Assembly (NCBI GenBank): GCA_004352715.1
Contig: SCFE01000066.1
Coordinates: forward strand, 279,376-343,375
DNA length: 64,000 nucleotides
Direction of reading: 5' to 3'
Source of the DNA: Hofstenia miamia
Taxonomy: Eukaryota > Xenacoelomorpha > Acoela
A program made the translations under genes and the position numbers. This document shows positions 34,934-45,932 of the stretch, piece after piece (the first letter of the stretch is position 1; the number at the start of each line of letters is the position of its first letter). The notes below the pieces were generated by a model, which was not told where the DNA came from, ran no database searches, and saw only the letters and a program-made list of their open reading frames with translations.

Positions 34934-36252
34934 CAGTGCCATAGCTAGAAAAATTATTTGTAGTGGGCAAGATATAGTTCATTGTGGGCATGGGCATTCT
35001 TCGCAGTTTTCAATAGAACTACATAATCAATAAATAAATTTGCTATGAATCCATTTTTTCTGTTCCAAAATGGTTAAACAGGGAAATAGTATATGATTTT
35101 AAGGTCTTCAACGTTTGCATTCACAAAAACTTAAATCCTGATGCATTTTATTATCAATATCCAGATTTGTGAAAATCATGAAAAAGCCATGTCTTCACTC
35201 ACATATATGAATATTACACTGAACCATACTTTTTATGCTTTAAATACACTAGGATATTTTAAGAGTGCTTCATGCTGTCATTTTTTGCCGAAATGAGCTA
35301 GTCCATCATACATAGTTTAAAGTAATTTTCAAGTATAGAGGTGATATAATTTAGGCTTGCATGCTTTTTGAGCACAAGAATTTCTATTTGTATCCACTGT
35401 GTGCTTACATTACAAACTTTACGAGGAGAATATATTTATAAGTCCCGGTTTTAGACGTTCTTGAAAATTTATGTATATACTAAATACAGACTGACAATGG
35501 CAGCATCAATAAACAAATTGAATGATTTTTAAGTAATAAGTTTTTGTAATTAAACTTAGAAATGAATAACATGAGTTTATTAATCTTTTTTATAAAAAGA
35601 ATAGAGTTTTCATCATTTCTCACTATACGTGTTTAGTTTCACACATTCACATAACTAAAAAATGCACACGTGGATTATCCAATGATTTCACATTTAAAGT
35701 ATTGCATTGCAATATTTTAAGAATATCATTACCTATCATTCCATATTTTGGAAAGTTGAAAGCACTCAAATTTCATGAAAGGAACCTATACTTGCTGAGC
35801 CGTTGTTGAGCCAAATAAAGCAAAATGAAACTGAAAACTTTGTTTTTCAGAAAGATATAATGAAACAGTAATAATAGATCCTGTATAAGCTTCCTTAGCA
35901 AAACATAGTTTACCAATTGATGTCATCACTTTAAAAACTTTCTATGTCCTACTGAACTATGACTAATTGAAACTATACATGCGCAAATTTCAATTACAAT
36001 GTAACTTAATAATTTAAAGCTCACATTTTTCAATTAACCCAGACATTAATTCCTGTAGCTGAAATATCTTAGCGAAAATATTAACGTAGGCTTTGCCTGG
36101 GCCGAAATTGCGCCGTAACCATTAAATGCAGAATTCGACGGTGCATTCTGGCGTAATTTCAGATTTTCCCAATTTTTTATTGGGCAAGAACAAGGCAAAA
36201 ATAAATGTAGGTGGGCAATTGCCCACTCTTGCACACTGTAGTAGTGGCTCTG
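34934..36252. mobile_element. 1.3-kb non-autonomous hAT element with GTGGGCA-containing ends
   Basis: The left end is CAGTGCCATAGCTAG and the right end the complement of CAGAGCCACTACTAC. Both ends carry internal GTGGGCA/TGCCCAC words. The flanking octamers are ATATACAT (34,926-34,933) and GTATACAT (36,253-36,260), which agree at 7 of 8 bases. Length is 1,319 bp. No transposase is visible. Confidence 0.8.
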
Positions 36253-36455
36253 GTATACATTAGTTTGTGCAGTGCGGTGCTGTGGCAATAAGAATATCTG
36301 CAACGTCTTGTGGTGGTGATGAAGCTTTCTAATTTATTTCACAACACAAGAATCTAAGTCGCCATGATACAAATGCTGAATGTCAGAGAGTGATTAAATT
36401 TTGAAAGCACTGTTCTGTAGGTCGAAACTGATTTTCAGTTTGTACAGAAGTGCTA

Positions 36456-37260
36456 CGTGATTTTTGCACCTAATTTTAATTATCCAGTACTTAAGAAGGC
36501 ATTCCATTATTTCTCAGTTATTTTTGTGTGATATTTCATTAAAGGCCAAATTATTTTTTGTTAATATAGAATGTAAAAAATGTGAGACCTGTAGGTACTA
36601 CCGCACACACTTATTATATGGCATCATTGGCAAAATACCAAGGAATTCACATAAAATTTAAAAAAATCTAATTCAAATAACACCAGATAAATTTTGTTTA
36701 GTACTTTGGTTGTAGCTTAAAAATCTTTAAAAGCAACAACTTCTACCAGGAACTTCTATAATACCCCGTTTACACGTGACACAAGACATGCATGTCTTGT
36801 GTTTTTAATGAGCGAATGTCACGTCTAAACACCCAAAACACGCGACATTCTCTACTTGAGTGGTTGAATGTCGCGTGTTTTGGGTGTTTAGACGTGACAT
36901 TCGCTCATTAAAAACACAAGACATGCATGTCTTGTGTCACGTGTAAACGGGGTATTATAGAAGTTCCTGGTAGAAGTTGTTGCTTTTAAAGATTTTTAAG
37001 CTACAACCAAAGTACTAAACAAAATTTATCTGGTGTTATTTGAATTAGATTTTTTTAAATTTTATGTGAATTCCTTGGTATTTTGCCAATGATGCCATAT
37101 AATAAGTGTGTGCGGTAGTACCTACAGGTCTCACATTTTTTACATTCTATATTAACAAAAAATAATTTGGCCTTTAATGAAATATCACACAAAAATAACT
37201 GAGAAATAATGGAATGCCTTCTTAAGTACTGGATAATTAAAATTAGGTGCAAAAATCACG
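36456..37260. repeat. Large perfect foldback palindrome
   Basis: Two arms of about 395 bp (36,456-36,850 and 36,866-37,260) are reverse complements around a 15-base loop. A 65-codon frame is identical in both arms. At the centre (36,761-36,955) lies a palindromic element with ends TACCCCGTTTACACGTGAC. A single N at 37,261 is followed by another copy of that end (to 37,293). It is either a true foldback element that carried flanking DNA, or an artefact of reads folding back. Confidence 0.85.
36761..36955. mobile_element. Foldback MITE with TACCCCGTTTACACGTG ends
   Basis: It is nearly fully palindromic: CCCCGTTTACACGTGACACA at the left and its complement at the right, with an inner pair around AACACGCGACATTC. 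It sits at the centre of the larger palindrome. A third, separate copy of the end (CACGTGTAAACGGGGTAT) lies at about 37,276-37,293. Confidence 0.75.
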
Positions 37261-37326
37261 NGCATGTCTCATGTCACGTGTAAACGGGGTATAACACTAA
37301 CTGGACTGGAACAAATGAATTAATAA

Positions 37327-37437
37327 CAGCAACCTTTGGCCGATTTCACTCAGTCACATATTAATTCCGCTCTTCAAATCACTGATGAAAGAGCGGAATT
37401 AATAAATGATTGAGTAAAATCGGTCAAATGTTGCTGC
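37327..37437. repeat. Hairpin MITE
   Basis: The left arm runs from CAGCAACCTTTGGCCGATTT to TTAATTCCGCTCTT. It pairs with the right arm AAGAGCGGAATTAA ... AAATCGGTCAAATGTTGCTG around a loop of about 14 bases. It stands directly beside the foldback element. Confidence 0.75.
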
Positions 37438-37439
37438 TA

Positions 37440-38620
37440 AATGATAATTTTTTAAAATGAAAAACAGATAATCATCTACCAGTTATTGGTCAATAATTTA
37501 ATAACTTGTATTTGTCTATAACAAATAATACTAGCATTGCGATTTTATATTTGGTTTTACCAACAATTCGGGTATGGGTCTTTTTGTGAATAATTTAGGT
37601 GACACCTAATATACCTTTTAATTGTGGAATATACTTTTCATTTTATTGACTTTCAATTAATCGCATTTATAATGCATAGCATTGTTCAAATTTGTATTTA
37701 AATATTACTACAAAAGTGGCTAGAGATGGAACTGGCACCCGGGTGGCCGGGGTTTCAAATTACCGGCGAGCAGGCTTTTTGGAAACTTTCAAGAAAGGTT
37801 GGGAATCTTTCCGGCCAAAATTAACAAAATAATTTATGACAAGAACTGAATATTTTTCTCATTTTTGAAGAAAATGATATGAAAATCTAAGATTTGAGAA
37901 AATTTTACTGCAACTAGAATGTTATTCAAATTTCTTTCTCTATAAATTGAGATATTCTGCTTTTTTTTACTTTTAATTGCTACTAATAATTTTCAAAAAA
38001 ATGTGTTTTTATAAAGGAAGACTTATTTTGCCGGATTTACACTTGAAAATTTAAGAACATAATAAAAACATAGAAGTTTGAAAGGACACTCAAAACAAAT
38101 TTTAATGATTTTCATTTGCCAACACATTAAAGCAAAAATAGCGGTAAAGAAGGTTGGCACACTCTATTAGAGTAGTAATTGTTTGGCATTCGCAGAAAAA
38201 TTGTATCTTATTATTTGCTTACTTACATATTTTTCAAAGCTAAGTGAGGTTACATATTACAACAATATAAACCATTGTAATGTTTTATAATGATGCATTT
38301 AGTTTTACATAATTTAACTATCATGCAAGCATAAAATAGGTAAACCAACTGAAGCATTCACATTGTAAATACACAAAATATTTTGGTACACTATGCTACA
38401 ATGGCTGTAACCACTGTTTATCACCACACAATGAAGGACTCCCTCTAGTACAAACATTTCAAATTTCAATTAACACTTTGTGCCTAGTTATCTTTCTCCT
38501 TATCTTTTTTATGCTAATTATTAATCATATCATTGCCATTTTAGTTAAATTGCAATTGATTCTACAAAAGCTTTTCCATTTTTTATTGTATAATGCATGC
38601 AAATTTGATTATTAATACTT
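37440..38620. other. Intergenic, no recognised gene
   Basis: AT-rich. A GC-rich end-like patch starts at about 37,726 (AGAGATGGAACTGGCACCC ... GGCCGG) and resembles hAT termini such as CAGAGATGG, but no partner end was found. Confidence 0.45.
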
Positions 38621-38624
38621 GGGG

Positions 38625-38903
38625 TGACCAGAAAGTTCCCGGAATCATAAAAATATGAAAAATCCAAGAGCGTATTTTACTAATACAAACAATATCAAAC
38701 AACATAGTTACCACAAGAAGTAATTATGAGTTTACAATGTTCATAAAGAGCCAAAAGTTCTTTGCGGTACTTCTCTTCTGACACGTGTCGTAGCTCCTGC
38801 ACCGAACGTTGAAGCACCTCTTGGCCATCGGAAAAACGTTGTCCTCGAAACGAATTTTTCAAATGCTTGAACACCCACCGGTCACATTGGTTCATATCTG
38901 GGC
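38625..38903 (-). pseudogene. mariner-type transposase, C-terminal end
   Basis: The minus frame down to 38,695 reads PDMNQCDRWVFKHLKNSF, then RGQRFSDGQEVLQ and an alpha-helical tail. PDMNQCD matches the third catalytic Asp region (PDLxPCD) of mariner transposases. Just beyond the stop lies TTGGGGTGACCAGAAAGTTC (from about 38,619), which could be the terminal inverted repeat. The N-terminal three quarters are in the 1000-N gap, so completeness is unknown. Confidence 0.75.
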
Positions 38904-39903
38904 NNNNNNNNNNNNNNNNNNNNNNNNNNNNNNNNNNNNNNNNNNNNNNNNNNNNNNNNNNNNNNNNNNNNNNNNNNNNNNNNNNNNNNNNNNNNNNNNN
39001 NNNNNNNNNNNNNNNNNNNNNNNNNNNNNNNNNNNNNNNNNNNNNNNNNNNNNNNNNNNNNNNNNNNNNNNNNNNNNNNNNNNNNNNNNNNNNNNNNNNN
39101 NNNNNNNNNNNNNNNNNNNNNNNNNNNNNNNNNNNNNNNNNNNNNNNNNNNNNNNNNNNNNNNNNNNNNNNNNNNNNNNNNNNNNNNNNNNNNNNNNNNN
39201 NNNNNNNNNNNNNNNNNNNNNNNNNNNNNNNNNNNNNNNNNNNNNNNNNNNNNNNNNNNNNNNNNNNNNNNNNNNNNNNNNNNNNNNNNNNNNNNNNNNN
39301 NNNNNNNNNNNNNNNNNNNNNNNNNNNNNNNNNNNNNNNNNNNNNNNNNNNNNNNNNNNNNNNNNNNNNNNNNNNNNNNNNNNNNNNNNNNNNNNNNNNN
39401 NNNNNNNNNNNNNNNNNNNNNNNNNNNNNNNNNNNNNNNNNNNNNNNNNNNNNNNNNNNNNNNNNNNNNNNNNNNNNNNNNNNNNNNNNNNNNNNNNNNN
39501 NNNNNNNNNNNNNNNNNNNNNNNNNNNNNNNNNNNNNNNNNNNNNNNNNNNNNNNNNNNNNNNNNNNNNNNNNNNNNNNNNNNNNNNNNNNNNNNNNNNN
39601 NNNNNNNNNNNNNNNNNNNNNNNNNNNNNNNNNNNNNNNNNNNNNNNNNNNNNNNNNNNNNNNNNNNNNNNNNNNNNNNNNNNNNNNNNNNNNNNNNNNN
39701 NNNNNNNNNNNNNNNNNNNNNNNNNNNNNNNNNNNNNNNNNNNNNNNNNNNNNNNNNNNNNNNNNNNNNNNNNNNNNNNNNNNNNNNNNNNNNNNNNNNN
39801 NNNNNNNNNNNNNNNNNNNNNNNNNNNNNNNNNNNNNNNNNNNNNNNNNNNNNNNNNNNNNNNNNNNNNNNNNNNNNNNNNNNNNNNNNNNNNNNNNNNN
39901 NNN
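38904..39903. other. Assembly gap of 1000 N
   Basis: Exactly 1000 N. It joins the contig with CAT copies on the minus strand side to the contig where the CAT copies are on the plus strand. Confidence 0.95.
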
Positions 39904-39944
39904 GGATAACATTAATCAAAACGATTGTACTTCATCATTCGTGA

Positions 39945-40150
39945 TTATTTAAAGTAACCAAGTGTAAGAACTCTACAGTTGATAAACTCAACAGTAGTAT
40001 CTGTTGCATTGTGCTTAAAGATTTCTAGGGAATCAACAATGTCAGCCCTCAATGAGAATGCTTTGTTGTCGTCAAGAGACGCAAAACTTCCACAATTTTG
40101 TTCTAAGTTGTCCAAAAGTGGTGTAAAATAGTGACTTAAAACAGGGGCCC
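39945..40150 (-). other. Conserved short reading frame in the CAT repeat unit, copy 1
   Basis: A minus-strand frame of about 65 codons ends in LGYFK and a stop. It contains LEQNCGSFASLDDNK and VDSLEIFKHNAT. A diverged copy at 52,817-53,005 keeps the same frame and the same ending despite many base changes. I do not recognise it. It may be a terminal exon or part of an old transposase. It has no start codon of its own within the visible part. Confidence 0.35.
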
Positions 40151-40528
40151 CGGAGCAATTTTGAACTGGGGCGGGGGGCTAATTTTAATTAAAAACTTAT
40201 TATGTAAACAAATTAACATTATGTTGGTACACATTAGATAATATTAAAAATTAACGAAAAACATTAAATATTTGTCTATCTAAATCAAATTCAAACCATT
40301 TTTTAAAATATTTTAATAGCTTATTTTTGCCATTTGAAATAATTTAAATAAACTTTCCGTTTGACTAACTAAAAAGTACCAATAAGTCAACAATAAAAAT
40401 TTCATTTCTTTTGAATAGTGAACACAAAGTTTCTTTTATTTAGTTTAAGAGAAATGTACTACAATTTAAATTATGACTGATACTATATTTTACTTGAGTT
40501 GCTAATTTTATCATGCATATGTATTAGA

Positions 40529-40943
40529 TTACTGGTAACTGAACAGAGACAGCCTATGAGTGTTTGCATTAATGAACTCATCAGCTATCATGTCCATATC
40601 AAGCTGGTCTGTTTCTTTCTTATGTATATTCAACAGCATCAGATGATTTATTCTCCTTTGTGTTGTTGTGCTTCTCAAATAGGTTTTTATTCTTAAGGAG
40701 CTGAATGATTTTTCACTTGTAGCATTGGTTGCTGGAATGACTAGATCAGCTTAACTAGTTGAATAACTTCATCAAAGAATACTTTTCTTCCACTGCCTTC
40801 AATCAGATATTGTTTAATGTCACTCAGTGTCACAGCATTGTTTTTTAAAATATCATTGGACAATGTAGAGAGTTGAGTTACTAAGGCAACTTTGTTCAGA
40901 TCAGTGTAGATATCTAGAACATCATTGAGCTTCTGTTCATATG
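40529..40943 (-). pseudogene. hAT transposase C-terminus (dimerisation domain), frameshifted
   Basis: The upstream frame (40,741-40,943) holds the part before the dimerisation domain. After a frameshift near 40,745 the next frame reads LVIPATNATSEKSFSSLRRI-like residues (here SLRIKTYLRST). It then reads QRRINHLMLLNIHK and ends in NTHRLSLF before a stop at 40,529. This is the standard C-terminal hAT dimerisation domain, as in ZMYM1/52-kDa repressor-like elements. The remainder is in the gap. Confidence 0.88.
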
Positions 40944-41187
40944 NNNNNNNNNNNNNNNNNNNNNNNNNNNNNNNNNNNNNNNNNNNNNNNNNNNNNNNNN
41001 NNNNNNNNNNNNNNNNNNNNNNNNNNNNNNNNNNNNNNNNNNNNNNNNNNNNNNNNNNNNNNNNNNNNNNNNNNNNNNNNNNNNNNNNNNNNNNNNNNNN
41101 NNNNNNNNNNNNNNNNNNNNNNNNNNNNNNNNNNNNNNNNNNNNNNNNNNNNNNNNNNNNNNNNNNNNNNNNNNNNNNNNNNNNNNN
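40944..41187. other. Assembly gap of 244 N
   Basis: Lies inside the hAT relic. Confidence 0.95.
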
Positions 41188-41318
41188 CGGTGGTTGGGGG
41201 GGGGTTTGTGGCAAAAAAACTTGGGGAGGGGGCTATAGCCCCCCTGCTCCCGGGCCCATGTAAAAGCTTTAATAATGCAGTGAAAAAAATTAAGGATTTA
41301 TTCAGATGTACTCATGCA

Positions 41319-41638
41319 CAGAGATGGGCACGGGAACTCAACATTTAGGAAATTACTGACAAAAAACGACCGAATAAAATGAATTGTAACAAGCTTGTAA
41401 ATATACATTTTTGTAATCTTAATAGAAGCACCTATCCAACTTTGTGTAACGTTTGCATTAAAGTCCTATATGCCACCCAAACAACTTCTGCTCACAGAAA
41501 GAGATTGTATTAGTCAAATTGGACTTAGTGCTACAGCCAAAAATTAAGGTGTTGAAATAGATCAATAAATTTTGACAGACCGAAAAGGCGCTAAAAAAAT
41601 CCAAAACAGGCCGAAAATGCGGTCCGTATCCATCTCTG
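41319..41638. mobile_element. 320-bp hAT-type MITE
   Basis: The ends CAGAGATGGGCACGG and ...CCGTATCCATCTCTG are inverted repeats. The flanking octamers are CTCATGCA (41,311-41,318) and CTCATTCA (41,639-41,646), agreeing at 7 of 8 bases. There is no coding capacity. Confidence 0.85.
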
Positions 41639-41646
41639 CTCATTCA

Positions 41647-42303
41647 ATATGTGTGTGTGCCTTGGTTTAACTGACATAGCCTAATTTTGATTACTAACCG
41701 ATCTCTTCAAGCCTTTATGTGAATAAGGAAAAGTTCCAGAATACAATTCAACCACTGTATGCCATAAATATCAGTCATGCCAAAACTTAGATGTTAGTCG
41801 TTCATTACATATTTTGGGAAAGAAATATATTAATGAAACAGATCTCCAGTCTTCATTGTACATTACTGGTTTCTTCGCAAAATACAATCATATGATACTG
41901 CATTTAAAGATTGCTTCCATTTCATTTCACGAGTTGTATTGTGTTTTCTTAGCGATTGATTGATAAATTATTGTTTTAATTGTTTAGTAGTTTTTAAAAT
42001 CAATACTACTAATTCTTTGTGCACACATTTGATATGTTTTCCAATTTTGTGTTGTTTAAATCAATAATCCGAAAATATGTAAATTTCTTATTTAGCAACT
42101 TTTGTAATTTTATTACAAAACCATCCCGGAGTATTCGTAAAAATATAGTTTTCCATTAGTACTGTATTAATCTATGCATAAAGTTAACAAAAAATATTAA
42201 TTATGACATTAAATGATAGATAACATCAATAATGTAAATTGAGATTTAGGCCTCCGCTAATTTTAGACATTGAAGCTTGTCATGACCTGTTATTATGTAC
42301 ACC

Positions 42304-42307
<4 letters not shown>
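41647..42307. other. Intergenic, no recognised gene
   Basis: AT-rich sequence without supportable frames, ending at a (TA)n tract. Confidence 0.45.

Positions 42308-42334
<27 letters not shown>
42308..42334. repeat. (TA)n microsatellite
   Basis: About 13 TA units immediately before the LINE relic. A second tract follows the LINE coding part at about 43,644-43,667. Confidence 0.9.
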
Positions 42335-42337
<3 letters not shown>

Positions 42338-42371
42338 GAGATAACCTAAACGCAAAAAAATATAGAACCAT

Positions 42372-43605
42372 TTGTACTATACATCCTTTCAGCAAACTGA
42401 AAAACTGTTGTATATTCAAATAATCGCATTCCTAAAATCTGAAAACGTCCTATTGCATAAACAATTTGGATTTCGCAATGGGGATAGCACCCAAGAAGCT
42501 ATTCTATCCATTAATCAACAAATAAAGTCTAATACACCTCATAATAACTGCAGTTGTGTCGCATTATTAGAATTAATTAAGGCATTCAATTCAATTAATT
42601 TTGATATTTTGAAAGAGAATCTCATAAATTATAATTTTGGTGATAACTCAATTAATTTAATCATGAACTTCTTAGAAATTAGCAGCGTGTAATGTTAAAC
42701 AGTAAAAAATCAAGACGTCTGACCGTGGGGTGCCCCAAGTTACTTGGCCCTATTTTATTTGCAATTTATGTAAATGATATAATAAAACATGTTCAACACA
42801 GCAAAATTTACCAATATACGGACGACACATGCCTAATAAGTACCGCAAAAATGCTTCTGATGTTACAAAAAAAATTAAAAAATTAGTTTACTAACAATCA
42901 ACTAAAGTAAATATTGACCAACACTATTTATAATTTTCTCACCGAAGGCACAAAAAACCTAATAAGTGATACAGAACTAAGGATAAATAATGGTTCAATA
43001 AAGCAAATCGAATCAGTCAGCTACTTAGGAGTTGAGAAAAATAATGAATTAAAATTTGAAAAATTTCTAATGAATAAGATTCCAAAAATGGCTGCAGGAA
43101 TTAAATATTTTATCACTTACGCAATGAAATATCAAGCAATTATCATAAACAACTAATACATGCGTTCTGCTTGTCTCATTTTTAATACTGTTCGTTTCCT
43201 GTAACGGACCTAAATTCTAAACATCGTATGCTTCTATCAAAGACATTTAATTGGTGTATAAAAACTCTAAGCTTTGCACAAAGGCATGATGAAGCATCAG
43301 TATATCGTAATAACTATAAAACATTATCTCCGTTCTACCAAATTCATCTGCATATGCTATCCATTATATTTAAATTCAAATCTCGTCAAGCATCTCTTCT
43401 CTTACTAAAGAACTATATTACATTCATTGAACGATCGCAAAAATTTCTATGTTTCGATAAAGATTCTATTTTCATAACGTATCAAAAAAATAGGAATAAT
43501 TTAGTCTATGAAATGCGAATAAAAAATAATTACAAAAAGTTTAGAAAAAAACTAAGAAAATTACTTCTAATAAAACAATGGATTCAAAAGATACATCCAA
43601 TTTGA
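42372..43605 (+). pseudogene. LINE reverse transcriptase relic, second copy
   Basis: Frames in order carry KQFGFRNGDSTQEAILSI (about 42,460), LLELIKAFNSINFDIL (42,565; the usual DLxKAFD is altered), VGCPKLLGPILFAIYVNDI (42,727) and YTDD (about 42,817). The last stands in place of the catalytic YADD. SVSYLGVEKNNELKF and a basic C-terminal stretch follow. The order and motifs match the LINE at 3,330-5,190, but decay is heavier. There are several frame changes and no endonuclease domain. Confidence 0.85.
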
Positions 43606-44288
43606 ATACCTACACAAACATTCACACAGTCATTGATTTATATTATATATATATATATATATATATTATATTCATTAGTTTTGTAGTTTTAGATTTGTTT
43701 ATATCTTATTTTATCTGTTAATTTTTTTGCATGTAAATTGCTTTTTGCCTCTTAATATTGTTATTATAGTTATTAATTTTATTAGAAGAATAAAGTGTTT
43801 GGAAACACTAGCGCTCCATTCAGTACATCTTATTATAAACAATAGTATCTCACCAGTATATTCTAATAGTTATGGAATCACAAATTAAATCGACACAAAA
43901 TTTGTTGTAATTGCTACCATAACGAACGGTCAGAATTTATAAGTAATAGATTGAATTTACAAAGAAAGCAATGTTGCAAGTGCCAAATTTGCTACGTTCA
44001 AGTACGTAATAGCGATCAAAGGTAACGCTTTTGTATTTCTAGAGACTGCAAAATTTTGAATTTCTTTTTTTTGGTACATCATTGTATTTTATAAGCAAAC
44101 AGTATATTTAACATAGCAAATGCACCAACAAAATACAAATTCACTAAGTGAAGAAAGAAGAGTTTATTTACAACTTGTACTAACCTTAAGGAAGAGCATC
44201 ACTAACTTTGAAAGTATTCTAAAAAAATATTGCATTCTCATAAAAGTTCGGTTAAACTTATCGTAGAACGCCATATATTTAGATTGGA
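43606..44288. other. LINE 3' flank and upstream region of CAT copy 3
   Basis: (TA)n at about 43,644-43,667, then an AATAAA-containing LINE 3' tail near 43,790, then about 450 bases that must hold the promoter of CAT copy 3. I can name no specific promoter element. Confidence 0.4.
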
Positions 44289-45932
44289 ATGGTTATCACA
44301 ATTCTAAACACCTTAGCAAGAACGAAAAATTACCATAATGTTGATGTTTTGGAGACTAAAATGAAGCGCTGCTTAAGTACATTAGATTTGACCCTCATTG
44401 GAATAGGGGGTATGATTGGTGGTGGGATTTACGTCCTTACGGGAATAATTGCCAAAGACATCACTGGACCGGCTATTTCTCTATCGTTCCTCATGGCTGC
44501 CTTGGTGTCTAGTTTGTCTGCATGGTGCTATGCAGAATTAGCTGTTAGGATCCCTAAAGCAGGATCTGCTTATGTTTACTCATACGTATCAATAGGTGAA
44601 TTTGCTGCATTTATTGTGGGGTGGAACTTAATCCTTGAACATGGGCTTGGTGCCGCTGCGGTTGCTCGTAGCTTAGTTGGGTATTTGTCTTCATTGATCA
44701 ATACTTACTTCCAGGAAAACTTGCTAACAATGGTAATAGAAAATGATGTCATCCCACCAGCAATAATAATCTTCTTTTGTGTTTCAATTTCGTTTGGGGT
44801 TAAAGGTTATTCAACTATCAATGGTTTCATGGCCTATTTAAATATTTTTGTTTTGCTATTATTCATTGTAATAGCAATCTTTAAAGCTGATATTGGCCTA
44901 TGGGAAGAAAATGGTGGATATTTTCCTTATGGAATAAGTTCTGTTTCTAAGGGCGCTTCTCAGGCGTATTTCGCATTTGTAGGATATGACACTCTTACTA
45001 TAGCGAGTGAAGAAGTTTCTACTCCAGAAAAGTCCATTCCCATTGCTCTTTTTTCATCGGTATCAATTGTATCAGGTCTATATTGCTTCACTGCTCTCGG
45101 ATTATCACTCACAGTTCCTTACCAATTAATCGATACTCAAGCATCACTGTCATTTGCAATGAATTATGTTGGTGTAATTTGGGCCCAGCATATTATCGAG
45201 ATCGGGGCAATTTTCGCAATTTTGTGCGTCCTAATGTCTTCATTATTTGCTATGTCACGCTGCATTTACGCACTTGCAAATGACGGACTAATATTCAAAA
45301 TTTTGTCAAACATCAATAGTTCAACACAATCTCCCGTTTTAGCAACTCTAGTTGGAGGATGTTTTGTTTCCATTTTAGCATTTTTTCTAAGCTTAAGTGA
45401 CCTTGTAGAAATGCTGTCAGTTGGAACCCTCACCGCGTATGTCTTTATTGCTCTTAACATCATAATAATACGATATTTACCAATTGATCCTGTTACTGGT
45501 AAATCAATTGTTCAGGACGAAGAAAGCAATCTGCTTGAAAAAAGCAATTCCTTGGAAAATGTGCAGAAACTGCTTCTAAGTCTATATATTATTTTTTGCA
45601 TATTAGCTAGTGCATACTTTACTTTTGGATTTGATATCAACAACTATTTCTCTTTAGCCGCAGCTATGATTTTAATATTAATTTTAATATTAATATTGTT
45701 TTACTTCCACTATATTTCACAACAGAATCCACCTGATGTCGTTTGCAAAGTACCCCTCTTGCCATTCTTTCCAGGTTTATCCATTTTTCTTAATATATTT
45801 TTAATCACTACACTCAATCACAAATGTTTCTTGGGGTTCTTTATTTGGATGTGCATTGGATTGACCATATATTCCACATATGGATACAGAAATAGTTCTC
45901 TTAATGATACTAAGCTTTCTTCGAAACTTTGA
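44289..45932 (+). CDS. Cationic amino acid transporter (SLC7/CAT type), copy 3, complete
   Basis: A complete 547-residue single-exon gene, and the most conventional of the set. Motifs by residue: MKRCLSTLDLT (25-35), Gly-rich GGMIGGGIYVLTG (40-52) lining the substrate site of the first membrane segment, CYAEL with Glu83, GWNLILEHGLGAAAVAR (111-127), AFVGYDTLTIASEEVSTPE (229-247), MSRCIYALANDGL (322-334) and RYLP (395-398). About 14 hydrophobic segments are visible, with a charged loop near 400-425. The function inferred from the family is sodium-independent transport of Arg/Lys/ornithine-type substrates at the cell surface. Residues 199-427 differ from copy 1 at a single position, whereas residues 1-198 differ at nearly 30. 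The start ATG (context TTGGAATGG) is supported by the alignment of the copies. Confidence 0.95.
   Translation: MVITILNTLARTKNYHNVDVLETKMKRCLSTLDLTLIGIGGMIGGGIYVLTGIIAKDITGPAISLSFLMAALVSSLSAWCYAELAVRIPKAGSAYVYSYVSIGEFAAFIVGWNLILEHGLGAAAVARSLVGYLSSLINTYFQENLLTMVIENDVIPPAIIIFFCVSISFGVKGYSTINGFMAYLNIFVLLLFIVIAIFKADIGLWEENGGYFPYGISSVSKGASQAYFAFVGYDTLTIASEEVSTPEKSIPIALFSSVSIVSGLYCFTALGLSLTVPYQLIDTQASLSFAMNYVGVIWAQHIIEIGAIFAILCVLMSSLFAMSRCIYALANDGLIFKILSNINSSTQSPVLATLVGGCFVSILAFFLSLSDLVEMLSVGTLTAYVFIALNIIIIRYLPIDPVTGKSIVQDEESNLLEKSNSLENVQKLLLSLYIIFCILASAYFTFGFDINNYFSLAAAMILILILILILFYFHYISQQNPPDVVCKVPLLPFFPGLSIFLNIFLITTLNHKCFLGFFIWMCIGLTIYSTYGYRNSSLNDTKLSSKL

Larger units (their letters stand above)
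40142..41262 (-). mobile_element. hAT transposon relic with GC-rich ends
   Basis: One end reads CAGGGGCCCCGGAGCAATTT (40,142) and the other, on the opposite strand, CATGGGCCCGGGAGCAGG (to about 41,262). Between them is a broken hAT transposase on the minus strand and a 244-N gap. The flanking octamers do not clearly match. A shorter, internally deleted relative is embedded at about 53,012-53,345. Confidence 0.6.

Noticed and set aside
36464-36661. 65-codon frame present in both palindrome arms
   Set aside because: It is duplicated only because the arms are the same DNA; there are no family features or codon evidence.
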